Assembly (NCBI RefSeq): GCF_018263905.1
Contig: NZ_JAAFZU010000077.1
Span: 62,001 to 126,000 of the forward strand
Direction of reading: 5' to 3'
Length of the DNA: 64,000 bases
Source: Loktanella sp. SALINAS62
GTDB taxonomy: Bacteria > Pseudomonadota > Alphaproteobacteria > Rhodobacterales > Rhodobacteraceae
Shown here: positions 26,751 through 36,583 of the stretch, in pieces
How positions within the stretch are numbered: position 1 is the stretch's first letter
Layout of the letters: the number at the start of each line of letters is the position of its first letter
Translations under genes and position numbers: made by a program
Notes under the pieces: model-generated
Databases searched by the model: none
What the model was told of the DNA's origin: nothing
The model's input: only the letters and a program-made list of their open reading frames with translations

Positions 26751-28160
26751 TTACGACGTCGTCAGATCCTTGGCCTGGCCGACCCAATCGTCGCGCAGGA
26801 TACGACCCTTGAATTTCAGCCGCGTGTCGACCCAGGCCATTTCTGCAATGGTCCAATTGGCGATCTGGTCAAAGTGATAGAAACCCAATTCGTGCAGGAT
26901 GCCTTCGATCTTGGGTCCGACGCCTTTGATCTTTTTCAGATCGTCGGCACCGCCCGCACGGGGGCCGTCCAATGTCAGCGGCTTTTCCTCGGCCACGTTT
27001 TCCAATGGGTTATCGACGGCCGTTGCAGGCTTTGACGATGCTTTGCCCGGTTGGCCCTTGGCGCCTGTCTCGTCGGCAGCAGGGGCCGCCCCACCAGTTA
27101 CAGCACCGGCACCCGCTGCGCGCGGACCGGGGGCCGGCGCATCGCTGCCGTCACGCCCTGCCGCACCGCGCAACGCATCTGGCGTGCTGGCGGAATCATC
27201 GGTGGTGCCCGGTTGTCCCACGGCATGCGGGTCGGATTTGGCATCCGGTGCAACGCTGCCTTCTTCGGGCTTGCCGACGCGCGGTTCGTCGGGCGCTTCG
27301 CCCGGTGCTTCTGACATCCCGTCAGACGCATCGCCCACATCGCGCGGGGCCGCATCGTCGCCTGCCACACGGCCACCCTGTTTGCCATCCGGTCCTTCGG
27401 GGGCCATCTGTGCGTCACGCGAGGCGGCAACAGGATCCTTGTCGGCGGTTTTCGCGGTGTTCCACGGGGTCAGTAGCGGCACTTCGGTGCCATCAATCCG
27501 TTTCAGCGTATCACCGATATCAACGGCGAGTTGTGCACTGGCGTTGTATTGCGCCTTGCCGCTGTCGTGGTCTTTCAGGCTGGTCAGGCCGCCCAATGGT
27601 TCGGACGCAAAGCGCCCGTTCTGGGGGCCGGGCACCGGCACTTCGCCAGCGGCCATCCGGTCGATCAGGTCGGCCAATTTGTCGGCGGTCAGGTCTTCGT
27701 AATAATCCTTGCCGATCTGGGCCATCGGCGCATTCGCGCAGGACCCCAGACATTCGACTTCTTCCCACGAAAATTTGCCATCGTCGGACAATTGGTGCGC
27801 TTTTGGGGCGATCTTGTCACGGCAGACACCGATCAGGTCCTCTGCGCCGCAGATCATGCAGGACAACGTGCCGCAAACCTGAATATGCGCCACTGAACCA
27901 ACGGGTTGCAGCTGGAACATAAAGTAGAAAGTGGCCACTTCCAGCACACGGATATATTCCATATCCAGCATCTTGGCGATATGTTCGATGGCGGGCCGTG
28001 ACAGCCAGCCTTCTTGTTCCTGCGCGCGCCACAGCAGCGGGATCACGGCGCTGGCCTGACGACCTTCGGGGAATTTGGTCATCTGGCCTTCGGCCCACGC
28101 CCGGTTGGCGTCCGTGAACGCAAAGGTTTCGGGCTGGTCGTGATACAGGCGTCGCAGCAT
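26751..28160 (-). CDS. nuoE: NADH-quinone oxidoreductase subunit E with long C-terminal HhH extension
   Basis: This subunit carries the N1a 2Fe-2S cluster, ligated by Cys96, Cys101, Cys137 and Cys141 in the thioredoxin-like domain (about 1-175). The protein is 469 residues, about twice a standard NuoE. Residues 190-405 are a disordered Asp/Gly/Pro/Ala-rich linker. Residues 406-469 form a helix-hairpin-helix domain ([12 protein letters not shown], then [11 protein letters not shown]) paralogous to the C-terminus of the protein encoded next. The core is certain; the role of the tail is unknown. A short tandem repeat lies just upstream of the start. Confidence 0.95.
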   Translation of the reverse strand: MLRRLYHDQPETFAFTDANRAWAEGQMTKFPEGRQASAVIPLLWRAQEQEGWLSRPAIEHIAKMLDMEYIRVLEVATFYFMFQLQPVGSVAHIQVCGTLSCMICGAEDLIGVCRDKIAPKAHQLSDDGKFSWEEVECLGSCANAPMAQIGKDYYEDLTADKLADLIDRMAAGEVPVPGPQNGRFASEPLGGLTSLKDHDSGKAQYNASAQLAVDIGDTLKRIDGTEVPLLTPWNTAKTADKDPVAASRDAQMAPEGPDGKQGGRVAGDDAAPRDVGDASDGMSEAPGEAPDEPRVGKPEEGSVAPDAKSDPHAVGQPGTTDDSASTPDALRGAAGRDGSDAPAPGPRAAGAGAVTGGAAPAADETGAKGQPGKASSKPATAVDNPLENVAEEKPLTLDGPRAGGADDLKKIKGVGPKIEGILHELGFYHFDQIANWTIAEMAWVDTRLKFKGRILRDDWVGQAKDLTTS

Positions 28161-28173
28161 GGCGGGGGTCTTT

Positions 28174-28202
28174 CAGGTCTTGTTCCGGCAGGTCTTGTTC
28201 GG
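28174..28202 (-). repeat. Two-copy 14/15-base tandem repeat upstream of nuoE
   Basis: CAGGTCTTGTTCCGG (28174-28188) is followed directly by CAGGTCTTGTTCGG (28189-28202), one base shorter. It occupies most of the spacer between the lipoprotein stop at 28223 and the nuoE start at 28160. It may simply be a slippage product; no function is evident. Confidence 0.6.
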
Positions 28203-28222
28203 TCAGATCGTCACGCAGCCGA

Positions 28223-28558
28223 TCAGATGCAGCGGTCGCTTACCACACGGATCGCACTGTCGCCAGACACCTCGACCCGGCCTTCGCTTTCCAGTTGCGG
28301 GATCAGCGATGCAAGCTCTGCCTGACTGATCGTCGCATCGGTCAGCACAGCACCTGCATTGGTGGTGGTCAGCGTGCAACCGTTGTTTTCAATGCCGCGC
28401 ACCAGCCGTTCCTTGGCGGTCAGCACGGTTGGCTGCGGCGTCGGCGCGGGCGCGACCCGGTCCATCGGATCAGCTGGCATGTTGCGGCCCAGATCGGGAA
28501 TACCAGACGTGCAGGCGGTAACGGACAGCAGCGCAAGCGGGGCTAAGTAACGGATCAT
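28223..28558 (-). CDS. Small lipoprotein between nuoD and nuoE
   Basis: This 111-residue protein has a lipoprotein signal [16 protein letters not shown] (lipobox SVTAC, Cys16), a Pro-rich linker ([11 protein letters not shown]) and a compact C-terminal domain. That domain has two Cys (Cys61 in ENNGCTLTT and Cys110 at the end) that could pair. The helix [17 protein letters not shown] suggests a small folded domain. No family is recognised. Its ATG overlaps the nuoD stop by 4 bases, so it is translated with complex I genes. It probably resides on the periplasmic side. Confidence 0.72.
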   Translation of the reverse strand: MIRYLAPLALLSVTACTSGIPDLGRNMPADPMDRVAPAPTPQPTVLTAKERLVRGIENNGCTLTTTNAGAVLTDATISQAELASLIPQLESEGRVEVSGDSAIRVVSDRCI

Positions 28559-29793
28559 CGGTCAATCTCTCCGAAAACGACGTCCATCGTGCCGATAATG
28601 GCAGCGACATCGGCCAGTTGGTGCCCCTTGGCGACATGGTCCATCGCTTGCAGGTGCAGATAACCCGGCGCGCGCAGTTTGGCGCGGTACGGTTTGTTGG
28701 TCCCATCCGCCACCAGAAAGACGCCGAATTCGCCCTTTGGCGCTTCGACGCAGGCGTAAACTTCACCTTCGGGCACGTGGAACCCTTCGGTATAAAGCTT
28801 GAAGTGATGGATCAGGCTTTCCATGTCGGTTTTCATCTGGGTGCGTGTCGGCGGCGTCATCTTGCCCCGGGCCATCACGTCGCCCTTTTCGACCCGCAAT
28901 TTCGCGCAGGCCTGCCGCATGATGTGCACCGACTGGCGCATTTCTTCCATCCGGCACAGAAAGCGGTCATAGCAATCGCCATTCTTGCCAACCGGAATCT
29001 GGAATTCGAATTCATCGTAGCATTCATAGGGCTGTGCGCGCCGTAGATCCCAAGCCAGACCGGACCCCCGCGCCATCACCCCGGAAAAGCCCCATTCCTG
29101 AATTTCCTGTTCGGTCACGATGCCGATGTCAGCATTGCGCTGCTTGAAAATCCGGTTTTCGGTCAGCAGTCCGTCAATATCGTCCAGCACGGACGGAAAC
29201 GACTGGCACCATGTGTCGATATCTTCGATCAACTGGTCAGGCAGGTCCTGATGCACGCCACCGGGACGGAAATAATTGGCGTGCAAACGCGCACCACAGG
29301 CGCGTTCGTAAAACACCATCAGCTTTTCACGCTCTTCAAACCCCCACAGCGGCGGGGTCAGCGCGCCGACGTCCATCGCCTGAGTCGTCACATTCAACAG
29401 GTGCGACAGGATGCGGCCGATTTCGGAAAACAACACGCGGATCAGCTGGGCGCGGCGCGGTACAGGCGTTTTAGTCAGCCGCTCGATCGCCAGACACCAT
29501 GCGTGTTCCTGATTCATTGGGCTGACGTAATCCAGCCGGTCGAAATAGGGAAGGTTTTGCAGGTAGGTCCGGCTTTCCATCAGCTTTTCGGTGCCACGGT
29601 GCAGCAGGCCGATATGCGGATCGCAGCGTTCGACGATTTCGCCGTCCAATTCCAGCACCAGTCGCAACACACCATGCGCCGCCGGGTGCTGGGGGCCAAA
29701 GTTGATGTTGAAATTCCGGATCTTCTGTTCGCCGGTGCGCGCGTCGCGCGATCCGTCGTCATAGGTATTCGTGCGGATATCGCCGTCCATCAT
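28555..29793 (-). CDS. nuoD: NADH-quinone oxidoreductase subunit D
   Basis: This 412-residue 49-kDa-type subunit lines the quinone site and is related to the [NiFe]-hydrogenase large subunit without the metal site. Conserved segments include [25 protein letters not shown] near the N-terminus (the His/Asp quinone region), [23 protein letters not shown] and the C-terminal VVFGEIDR. Two ATGs are adjacent; the first overlaps the nuoC stop (ATGA at 29790-29793). NuoC and NuoD are separate here, unlike the fused enteric form. Confidence 0.97.
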   Translation of the reverse strand: MMDGDIRTNTYDDGSRDARTGEQKIRNFNINFGPQHPAAHGVLRLVLELDGEIVERCDPHIGLLHRGTEKLMESRTYLQNLPYFDRLDYVSPMNQEHAWCLAIERLTKTPVPRRAQLIRVLFSEIGRILSHLLNVTTQAMDVGALTPPLWGFEEREKLMVFYERACGARLHANYFRPGGVHQDLPDQLIEDIDTWCQSFPSVLDDIDGLLTENRIFKQRNADIGIVTEQEIQEWGFSGVMARGSGLAWDLRRAQPYECYDEFEFQIPVGKNGDCYDRFLCRMEEMRQSVHIMRQACAKLRVEKGDVMARGKMTPPTRTQMKTDMESLIHHFKLYTEGFHVPEGEVYACVEAPKGEFGVFLVADGTNKPYRAKLRAPGYLHLQAMDHVAKGHQLADVAAIIGTMDVVFGEIDR

Positions 29794-30422
29794 TTTGCCG
29801 CTCCCTTGGAAACGTGGCCGTCCGGGGCCGCCTTGTCATCGCCGGGCAGGATGTATTCGGCGCCTTCCCACGGGGACATGAAATCGAACTGCCGGTATTC
29901 CTGAACAAGGTTCACCGGTTCATAGACGACACGTTTCTGTTTCTCATCATACCGCACTTCGGTATAGCCGGTGGTCGGAAAATCCTTGCGCAGCGGATGG
30001 CCGCGGAACCCGTAATCCGTCAGCAGGCGACGCAGATCGGGGTGACCCGAAAACAGGATGCCGAACATGTCAAAGATTTCACGCTCGAACCAGTTGGCGC
30101 TGGGATGCACGGGCAGGATCGACGCCACCATGTCTTCTTCGCGGATATCGACCTTTAGCCGGATGCGCTGGTTCTGATACATCGACAAAAAGTGATACAC
30201 GACTTCGAAGCGTTTGGCCCGCTGCGGGTAATCGACGGCGGTAATGTCCACCAGCGTGGAAAACCGGCAGGCCGGATCGTTTTTCAGAAATTCCACGAAA
30301 CCGACGATATTCGCGGCCGCGATTTTCATAGTCAATTCGCCATGCGCCACGGACCAAGACAGCACGCAGTCGTGACGTTTGGTTTCCAGATGCTGGCCTA
30401 GCTCTTGCAGGGCGTCGGACAT
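29790..30422 (-). CDS. nuoC: NADH-quinone oxidoreductase subunit C
   Basis: This 210-residue 30-kDa-type peripheral-arm subunit has the signature ERETYDMFGI-like block as [22 protein letters not shown], followed by [22 protein letters not shown]. It contributes to docking of the peripheral arm with NuoB and NuoD. It is separate from nuoD, with a 4-base overlap. Eleven bases separate it from nuoB. Confidence 0.97.
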   Translation of the reverse strand: MSDALQELGQHLETKRHDCVLSWSVAHGELTMKIAAANIVGFVEFLKNDPACRFSTLVDITAVDYPQRAKRFEVVYHFLSMYQNQRIRLKVDIREEDMVASILPVHPSANWFEREIFDMFGILFSGHPDLRRLLTDYGFRGHPLRKDFPTTGYTEVRYDEKQKRVVYEPVNLVQEYRQFDFMSPWEGAEYILPGDDKAAPDGHVSKGAAK

Positions 30423-30433
30423 AGGGGCGTTCC

Positions 30434-30991
<558 letters not shown>

Positions 30992-31099
30992 TCATGCGCG
31001 GGCGATCAAGCCCCTTGATGTTTGACCTATGTCCAGCACCGTCAGAGGTCAAGGCGACAACCTGCCCCGCACCCATCAGCGGCAGGGTGCGCCTGCGGA

Positions 31100-31465
31100 T
31101 CATTCCCAGTCCAGCGCGCCCTTTTTCCATTCGTAGGCAAAGCCTGCGGTCAACACCGCAAGGAATACCATCATCGACCAGAATGCGGTCATGGAAATAT
31201 GCTGAAAGGCAACGGCCCACGGAAACAGGAAAGCGACCTCTAGGTCGAAAATGATGAACAGGATGGACACCAGATAGAACCGGACGTCGAATTTCATCCG
31301 CGCATCGTCGAACGCGTTGAAACCACATTCATAGGCCGACACCTTTTCCGGGTCGGGATTGCGCACCGCAACCACCGCAGCCGCCAAAATCAGGATCAGC
31401 CCCAGCGCAATGGCAAGGCCCATGAAAATCAGGATCGGCAGGTATTCGGACAGCAGAAATTCCAC
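31100..31465 (-). CDS. nuoA: NADH-quinone oxidoreductase subunit A
   Basis: This 121-residue subunit has three membrane helices and the conserved loop between TM1 and TM2, with [21 protein letters not shown]-type sequence including the Cys that reports the active/deactive transition in mitochondria. The acidic residues of TM2 ([11 protein letters not shown]) are present. It is the first gene of the nuo operon, and a putative promoter lies 50-80 bases upstream. Confidence 0.97.
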   Translation of the reverse strand: MEFLLSEYLPILIFMGLAIALGLILILAAAVVAVRNPDPEKVSAYECGFNAFDDARMKFDVRFYLVSILFIIFDLEVAFLFPWAVAFQHISMTAFWSMMVFLAVLTAGFAYEWKKGALDWE

Positions 31466-31516
31466 GGCGGGTCGTTCCTATGGTTTGCGGGCATCACACC
31501 CCTGTACGTCATCCGG

Positions 31517-31544
31517 GTTTAGTGCGCCCCGCAGGCAGGGTCAA
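31517..31544 (-). promoter_or_regulatory. Candidate nuo operon promoter
   Basis: On the minus strand TTGACC (31539-31544) and CTAAAC (31517-31522) are separated by 16 bases, about 50 bases before the nuoA start. Further upstream lies the palindrome AAGCGCTT. The 188 bases between the glutathione transferase stop and nuoA have no other gene. Prediction by eye; readthrough from the ivd operon is an alternative source of transcripts. Confidence 0.35.
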
Positions 31545-31625
31545 CCGCACCCCGCCCCGACACGGTCCGATTGCCGCAGTTGACTTAAGCGCTTTTTATG
31601 ATCGCCCCCACGCCAGCCAACTGAC

Positions 31626-31641
31626 ATCCGGCCCTCCGGAT
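31626..31641 (-). terminator. Short hairpin after the ivd-mcc-GST operon
   Basis: ATCCGG and CCGGAT form a 6-bp stem with a 4-base loop, 12 bases past the glutathione transferase stop. It can be enlarged by an outer TGAC/GTCA pair. There is no adjacent T-run, so termination would be weak. Confidence 0.3.
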
Positions 31642-31653
31642 CGCACGTCAGGT

Positions 31654-32310
31654 TCAGACCTGTGGCAGCGGCCATGGGTCGTAAAACGCCTGCGGATAAA
31701 ACACATCTGCTCCGACGTGCGCCGTGACAAAGCCGGGGCGCTGCGACAGGCGCCTGTGCCAGTCCGCGACGCGCGGAAGATCGTCCAGCCGGACAAAACG
31801 TCGCCCCATCTCGACCGCCTGCCCGACACCGATGTCGGCGGCGGAAAAATCGCCCAGCAGATAATCCACGTCAGCCAGCGCCGCATCCAGCACACCGATG
31901 GTTTTGGCCAGCCGTCGTGATTCGAGATGCATGATGATCGGGCTGCGCATGTGGTCTTCGCGCAGCATCAGGTGTTGTTGCGTCAGGTTCGCGCAATGCT
32001 GGCTGACGGTTTCCGCGTAATGCACCCATTGCAGCCAGGCCGCACGCTGCGGATGCCCCGCAGGCCGCCCCAGCACGTCAGGGGAAAACCGTTCGCACAA
32101 AAGCTCTGTGATCGCACCGCTTTCAAACAGCGCAAACCCGTCGATTTCCAGCGCAGGCACCCGCCCCGCCGGGTTCAGCGCCAGATAATCCGGCGCGCGC
32201 AACGACTTGTCCAAGGCATAGGATACCAGATCATAGGGCACGCCCAGTTCTTCCAGCAGCCACAGGCTGCGGACCGACCGCGTGCCGGGACTGTGATGCA
32301 GGCGGATCAT
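31654..32310 (-). CDS. Glutathione S-transferase family protein
   Basis: This 218-residue protein has an N-terminal thioredoxin-like domain (1-78) with HHSPGTRSVRSLWLLEELGVPYDL, the cis-Pro region GRVPALEIDG and the ESGAITELL glutathione-binding segment. An all-helical C-terminal domain follows, with the N-capping box SAADIGVG. The serine of SPGTRS is the likely catalytic residue, as in beta/theta-like bacterial GSTs. Its start overlaps the mccA stop by 4 bases, so it belongs to the leucine-degradation operon. The substrate is unknown; detoxifying a reactive acyl-CoA product is conceivable. Confidence 0.9.
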   Translation of the reverse strand: MIRLHHSPGTRSVRSLWLLEELGVPYDLVSYALDKSLRAPDYLALNPAGRVPALEIDGFALFESGAITELLCERFSPDVLGRPAGHPQRAAWLQWVHYAETVSQHCANLTQQHLMLREDHMRSPIIMHLESRRLAKTIGVLDAALADVDYLLGDFSAADIGVGQAVEMGRRFVRLDDLPRVADWHRRLSQRPGFVTAHVGADVFYPQAFYDPWPLPQV

Positions 32311-34232
32311 GCGGGTTCCAGCGTGACAAGCGTGGCCTTGGCCGTGACCTGATCGCCGGGGGCCACGGTGATGCCCGCCACGACCCCTGCGCGCGGCGCA
32401 CGCAGCACATGTTCCATCTTCATCGCTTCCAGCACGATCATCCGGTCGCCTTCGGCCACGGTGTCACCGACCGCGACCGCGACCGCCTGCACCAGACCCG
32501 GCATCGGCGCCAGCACACTGTCGCCCCCGGCCCCCGCGCCGACCCGGTCCAGCGGATCGGGATGGTCGAACGTCACCGGGTCGCGGCCAAAGACCGTGAC
32601 CTGACGATCGTGCGCGACGGCATCCGGCAGGCGCACGCCGTCGCAGGTCCAGCCACCCGCATCGCGGCGCAGGGTCACGCTGCCATCGTCGATGTCCGCC
32701 ACCACACGGTCGGGGTGAACCTGCAACGTCACGGCCAACGCGCGCCCGTCCAGCAACAACCCAACGTGGTGGCGCAACGGTTGCCACAGGCTGAAGCCGC
32801 GCCAGCCCGTGTCGCCCGTGTCCAGCCCCGCCGCCAGCACTGCGGCAAGCGCGATTTGCCCGTCGCCGGGATCGGCGGGTGCGGTCAGATCGGCGTGCCG
32901 CGCGATGAGCCCGGTATCGACGCGGCCCGCCGCGAAATCAGGATGCGCAGCCAACCGTTGCAAAAATCCCAGATTGGTGACACAGCCCGCGACCTGCGTA
33001 TCTGCCAGCGCCTGCGACAACCGCCGCAGGGCCGTCGCACGATCCGGACCGTGACGGGTGATCTTGGCGATCATCGGATCATACCAAGGCGAAATGTCGG
33101 ACCCCGTTTCCACACCGCTGTCAATCCGCGCCGCAGCCGGAAAGCCCAGATGTGCCAACCGGCCCGTCGCGGGTAGAAAGCCTGCAGGCACGTCTTCGGC
33201 ATACAACCGTGCCTCGAACGCGTGGCCTGTAATCGTCAGATCGTTCTGTGCGCAGGGCAGCGGTTCACCGGCTGCCACGCGCAACTGCCATGCCACCAGA
33301 TCGACGCCCGTGATCGCCTCTGTCACCGGATGTTCGACCTGTAGCCGCGTGTTCATTTCCATGAACCAGAACCCGTCGGGCCGCAGCCCGCCTGCCCCGT
33401 CGACGATAAATTCCACCGTGCCCGCGCCCGCATAGCCGATGGCCCGCGCCGCAGCGACAGCCGCATCGCCCATCGCGCGGCGCAGATCGTCGGTCATGCC
33501 GGGGGCCGGGGCTTCTTCGATCACCTTTTGATGGCGGCGTTGCAGCGAACAGTCGCGTTCGAACAGATGCACCGCGTCGGTGCCGTCACCAAAGACCTGC
33601 ACCTCGATATGGCGGGGTTGCTGGATGTATTTTTCGATCAGCACCCGCGCATTGCCAAAGGCGGTCCGCGCTTCGGCCTGCGCACTGGCCAGCGCTTCGG
33701 CAAAGCCGTCAGCGTCCGCGACCAGCCGCATCCCCTTGCCACCGCCGCCCGCGACGGCCTTGATCAACACCGGGTATCCGATCTCTTCCGCCTGCGCGGC
33801 CAGATGGTCGGCGCCTTGGTTGTCGCCCTGATAGCCCGGCACAACGGGCACACCGGCGTCGGCCATCAGCGACTTGGCCGCGTCCTTCAGCCCCATCTTG
33901 CGGATCGCGTCGGCGGATGGGCCGATGAACACCAGCCCCGCCTGCGTGACCGCATCCACGAAATCGGGATTTTCCGACAAAAAGCCGTAGCCCGGATGGA
34001 TCGCCTGCGCGCCCGTGTTCAGGGCAGCCGCGATGATCGCATCACCGCGCAGATAACTGTCGGCCACCGGTGCCGGCCCCAGCCGGACCGCGTTGTCCGC
34101 CATGCGCACGTGCAGCGCGCCTGCATCGGCGTCGGAATAGACGGCCACGGTTTCGACCCCCATCGCGCGGGCGGTGCGGATGATGCGGCAGGCGATTTCG
34201 CCACGGTTGGCGATCAGGATTCGGGTGAACAT
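32307..34232 (-). CDS. mccA: Methylcrotonyl-CoA carboxylase biotin-containing (alpha) subunit
   Basis: This 641-residue subunit carboxylates biotin with ATP and bicarbonate, then presents it to MccB. The biotin carboxylase domain runs from MFTRILIANRGEIACR through the ATP loop AGGGGKGMR, the HIEVQVFGD segment and MNTRLQVEHPVTE. The C-terminal carrier domain has EAMKM with the biotinylated Lys605. The start at 34232 matches the family; a frame eight codons longer lies in the intergenic space. The assignment to 3-methylcrotonyl-CoA rather than propionyl-CoA rests on the isovaleryl-CoA dehydrogenase and mccB neighbours. It ends overlapping the glutathione transferase gene. Confidence 0.93.
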   Translation of the reverse strand: MFTRILIANRGEIACRIIRTARAMGVETVAVYSDADAGALHVRMADNAVRLGPAPVADSYLRGDAIIAAALNTGAQAIHPGYGFLSENPDFVDAVTQAGLVFIGPSADAIRKMGLKDAAKSLMADAGVPVVPGYQGDNQGADHLAAQAEEIGYPVLIKAVAGGGGKGMRLVADADGFAEALASAQAEARTAFGNARVLIEKYIQQPRHIEVQVFGDGTDAVHLFERDCSLQRRHQKVIEEAPAPGMTDDLRRAMGDAAVAAARAIGYAGAGTVEFIVDGAGGLRPDGFWFMEMNTRLQVEHPVTEAITGVDLVAWQLRVAAGEPLPCAQNDLTITGHAFEARLYAEDVPAGFLPATGRLAHLGFPAAARIDSGVETGSDISPWYDPMIAKITRHGPDRATALRRLSQALADTQVAGCVTNLGFLQRLAAHPDFAAGRVDTGLIARHADLTAPADPGDGQIALAAVLAAGLDTGDTGWRGFSLWQPLRHHVGLLLDGRALAVTLQVHPDRVVADIDDGSVTLRRDAGGWTCDGVRLPDAVAHDRQVTVFGRDPVTFDHPDPLDRVGAGAGGDSVLAPMPGLVQAVAVAVGDTVAEGDRMIVLEAMKMEHVLRAPRAGVVAGITVAPGDQVTAKATLVTLEPA

Positions 34233-34236
34233 GCGA

Positions 34237-35796
34237 TTACATCCTGAACACGCCAAAGCGTGTCTCCTCTACCGGGGCGTTGCAGCTTGCGGCCAGCGAC
34301 AGCGCCAGCACGGCGCGGCTGTCACGCGGGTCGATCACCCCGTCGTCCCACAACCGGGCAGAGGCATACAGCGGATGCGATTGCCGCGCGAACTGGTCGA
34401 TGGTTGGCTGTTTGAATGCGGCCTCTTCTGCCGATGACCACGCTTCGCCACGGCGTTCCTTGGCGTCGCGGGTCACGGTCGCCAGCACGCCTGCCGCCTG
34501 TTCGCCCCCCATGACGGCGGTCCGCGACGTGGGCCACGTCCACATGAAATCGGGGCTATAGGCGCGGCCCGCCATGCCGTAATTGCCCGCACCGTAACTG
34601 CCGCCGACCACCAGCGTGATCTTTGGCACGCGGGTCGTGGCAACGGCGGTCACCATCTTGGCCCCGTGGCGCGCGATGCCTTCGTTTTCGTATTGCCGCC
34701 CGACCATGAAACCCGTGATATTCTGCAAAAAGACCAGCGGGATACGCCGCTGGCTGCACAATTCGATGAAATGCGCGCCCTTTTGCGCGGCTTCGGAAAA
34801 CAGCACCCCGTTGTTGGCAACGATCCCGCAGGGCCAGCCGTCGATATGCGCAAATCCGGTGACCAGCGTATCCCCGAACCGCGCCTTGAATTCATCGAAA
34901 TCGGACCCGTCCACGATCCGGTGGATCACGTCACGGATGTCGTAGGGCGTGCGCAGGTCCGCAGGCACCACGTCAAACAGCGTCGCGGGGTCCAGCGCGG
35001 GTGCGCGGGGTGTCTGACGGGTGACCGTCCCCTGCCCGACCAGCGCGCAGGACGCCACCGCCTGCCGCGCAAGGGCCAGCGCATGGGCGTCATCCTCTGC
35101 CAGATAATCGGCCACACCGGACAGGCGGGTATGCACGTCGCCGCCGCCCAGATCCTCTGCGGTGACGACCTCTCCGGTGGCGGCCTTGACCAGCGGCGGC
35201 CCGGCCAGAAAGATCGTGCCCTGATCGCGCACGATGATCGACACATCGGCCATGGCGGGCACATAAGCGCCGCCTGCCGTGCAGGACCCCATCACGACGG
35301 CAATCTGGGGAATGCCCGCCGCAGACATATTGGCCTGATTGTAAAAGATGCGGCCGAAATGGTCGCGGTCTGGAAACACCTCGTCCTGTTGCGGCAGGTT
35401 CGCGCCGCCGCTGTCGACCAGATAGACACACGGCAGGCGGCAGGCCGCCGCGATTTCCTGCGCGCGCAGATGCTTTTTCACACTGATCGGGAAATAGGTG
35501 CCGCCCTTTACCGTGGCATCGTTGCAGACCACCATGACCTGATGGCCATTGACCCGCCCGACACCGGCGATGACGCCCGCACCGGGGGCCGCGTCGTCAT
35601 ACATGCCGTATGCCGCGACCGCGCCGATTTCCAGAAACGGCGCGCCGGGGTCCAGCAGGCCCGCGACCCGGTCGCGTGGCAGCATCTTGCCCCGGCTGAC
35701 ATGGCGTTCGCGCGCCCGCGCGCCGCCGCCTGCCGCCGCCGCAACAGCAGCCTGTGCGACGATGGCCAACGCGTCCTCATGCGCCTGTCGTGTCAT
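34237..35796 (-). CDS. mccB: Methylcrotonyl-CoA carboxylase carboxyltransferase (beta) subunit
   Basis: This protein (519 residues from ATG 35796) carries carboxyltransferase N- and C-domains. Segments include [43 protein letters not shown] (characteristic of MccB), [15 protein letters not shown] and [18 protein letters not shown]. It transfers carboxyl to 3-methylcrotonyl-CoA. The start overlaps the stop of the LprI-like gene (ATGA). A frame to 35898 exists but its N-terminus is not family-like, and the chosen protein is slightly short at the N-terminus relative to most MccB. Confidence 0.94.
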   Translation of the reverse strand: MTRQAHEDALAIVAQAAVAAAAGGGARARERHVSRGKMLPRDRVAGLLDPGAPFLEIGAVAAYGMYDDAAPGAGVIAGVGRVNGHQVMVVCNDATVKGGTYFPISVKKHLRAQEIAAACRLPCVYLVDSGGANLPQQDEVFPDRDHFGRIFYNQANMSAAGIPQIAVVMGSCTAGGAYVPAMADVSIIVRDQGTIFLAGPPLVKAATGEVVTAEDLGGGDVHTRLSGVADYLAEDDAHALALARQAVASCALVGQGTVTRQTPRAPALDPATLFDVVPADLRTPYDIRDVIHRIVDGSDFDEFKARFGDTLVTGFAHIDGWPCGIVANNGVLFSEAAQKGAHFIELCSQRRIPLVFLQNITGFMVGRQYENEGIARHGAKMVTAVATTRVPKITLVVGGSYGAGNYGMAGRAYSPDFMWTWPTSRTAVMGGEQAAGVLATVTRDAKERRGEAWSSAEEAAFKQPTIDQFARQSHPLYASARLWDDGVIDPRDSRAVLALSLAASCNAPVEETRFGVFRM

Positions 35797-36296
35797 TTCA
35801 AACCATCCATGCCATCGCGCAGCACCAACGTCTGCCGCGCTGTTTCCATCATCAGACACTGGATCGTGGCGGGTCCGCCGCCGGTCCCACCGCCCCATTT
35901 TGCCCGCTCGAAATCACACCGCGCATCGCGGTAAACGATCCAGTGCCGCTGCATGTCGCGCAGGGCATCCGACTGCACCGGCACGTTCATGCCCTCTGCC
36001 GCGGCAAAGGCGTCGCTTTCGGTATAGATCGCCATCAAGGTCGCATAGGCGTGGTTCAGTTCCGCATCCCAGAACTGCCATTCACGGTCCAGACACCCGC
36101 CCATGCCGACCGTCGTATCGCCACCGGGCGTATCATCCATGCAGACCCCGGCAGCGGCCCCGACGCAGTCCAGACGGTCCATCCCGCTGGCGCTGGCCAG
36201 ACAGGCCCGCGTCGCAGTGTCGGAATACACCACATCCTGCGCCGCAACCGCCCCCGCGTGGCCCAGTGCCAGCGCGCAAATCATCGCAAGCTTCAT
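35793..36296 (-). CDS. LprI-like (DUF1311) secreted protein
   Basis: This 167-residue protein has a Sec signal peptide ending AGAVAAQ. The mature domain matches the lysozyme-inhibitor LprI-N/DUF1311 pattern: [21 protein letters not shown], then [19 protein letters not shown] and a C-terminal [15 protein letters not shown] helix. Its Cys residues probably form disulfides. Named members inhibit host lysozymes, but most of the family is uncharacterised. It is sandwiched in the leucine operon with 4-base overlaps on both sides, so it is not an accidental neighbour, yet no metabolic link is known. Confidence 0.85.
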   Translation of the reverse strand: MKLAMICALALGHAGAVAAQDVVYSDTATRACLASASGMDRLDCVGAAAGVCMDDTPGGDTTVGMGGCLDREWQFWDAELNHAYATLMAIYTESDAFAAAEGMNVPVQSDALRDMQRHWIVYRDARCDFERAKWGGGTGGGPATIQCLMMETARQTLVLRDGMDGLK

Positions 36297-36583
36297 ACAT
36301 CCGGCCCCGCTGCATCGCGGACCAGACCGCCGCGCGGCCCCGCTGGGTAAATGAACGACTGACCACTGGCATGCGTGCAGATCACCGTCAGGCGCACGTC
36401 ACCCACACCGGGCGTCGCCAGACAGTCGGTCAGTGCAGCACCGTCCGGCGCATCCGACAGGTAACGGGCGGCATAGCGCGTGATGATATCGGTTTCGCTC
36501 ACAGGCTGGCCCATCCGGTACCCCAGATAGCCCACCGCCACGGTCAGCGCGGCCAAGGGCACGAACAGCAACCGCCTGTTCAT
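36293..36583 (-). CDS. Small single-pass membrane or secreted protein
   Basis: This 96-residue protein begins [22 protein letters not shown], an uncleaved signal or membrane anchor. The remainder is short and soluble, with two Cys (Cys54 in LTDCLATPG and Cys69 in [10 protein letters not shown]) and ends in RDAAGPDV. No family is recognised. It overlaps ivd upstream and the LprI-like gene downstream by 4 bases each. It is likely coexpressed with leucine-degradation enzymes. Confidence 0.65.
   Translation of the reverse strand: MNRRLLFVPLAALTVAVGYLGYRMGQPVSETDIITRYAARYLSDAPDGAALTDCLATPGVGDVRLTVICTHASGQSFIYPAGPRGGLVRDAAGPDV

Noticed and set aside
34666-35934. Plus-strand open frame opposite mccB
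   Set aside because: Antisense to a full-length carboxyltransferase gene with all its motifs; composition is that of a shadow frame.
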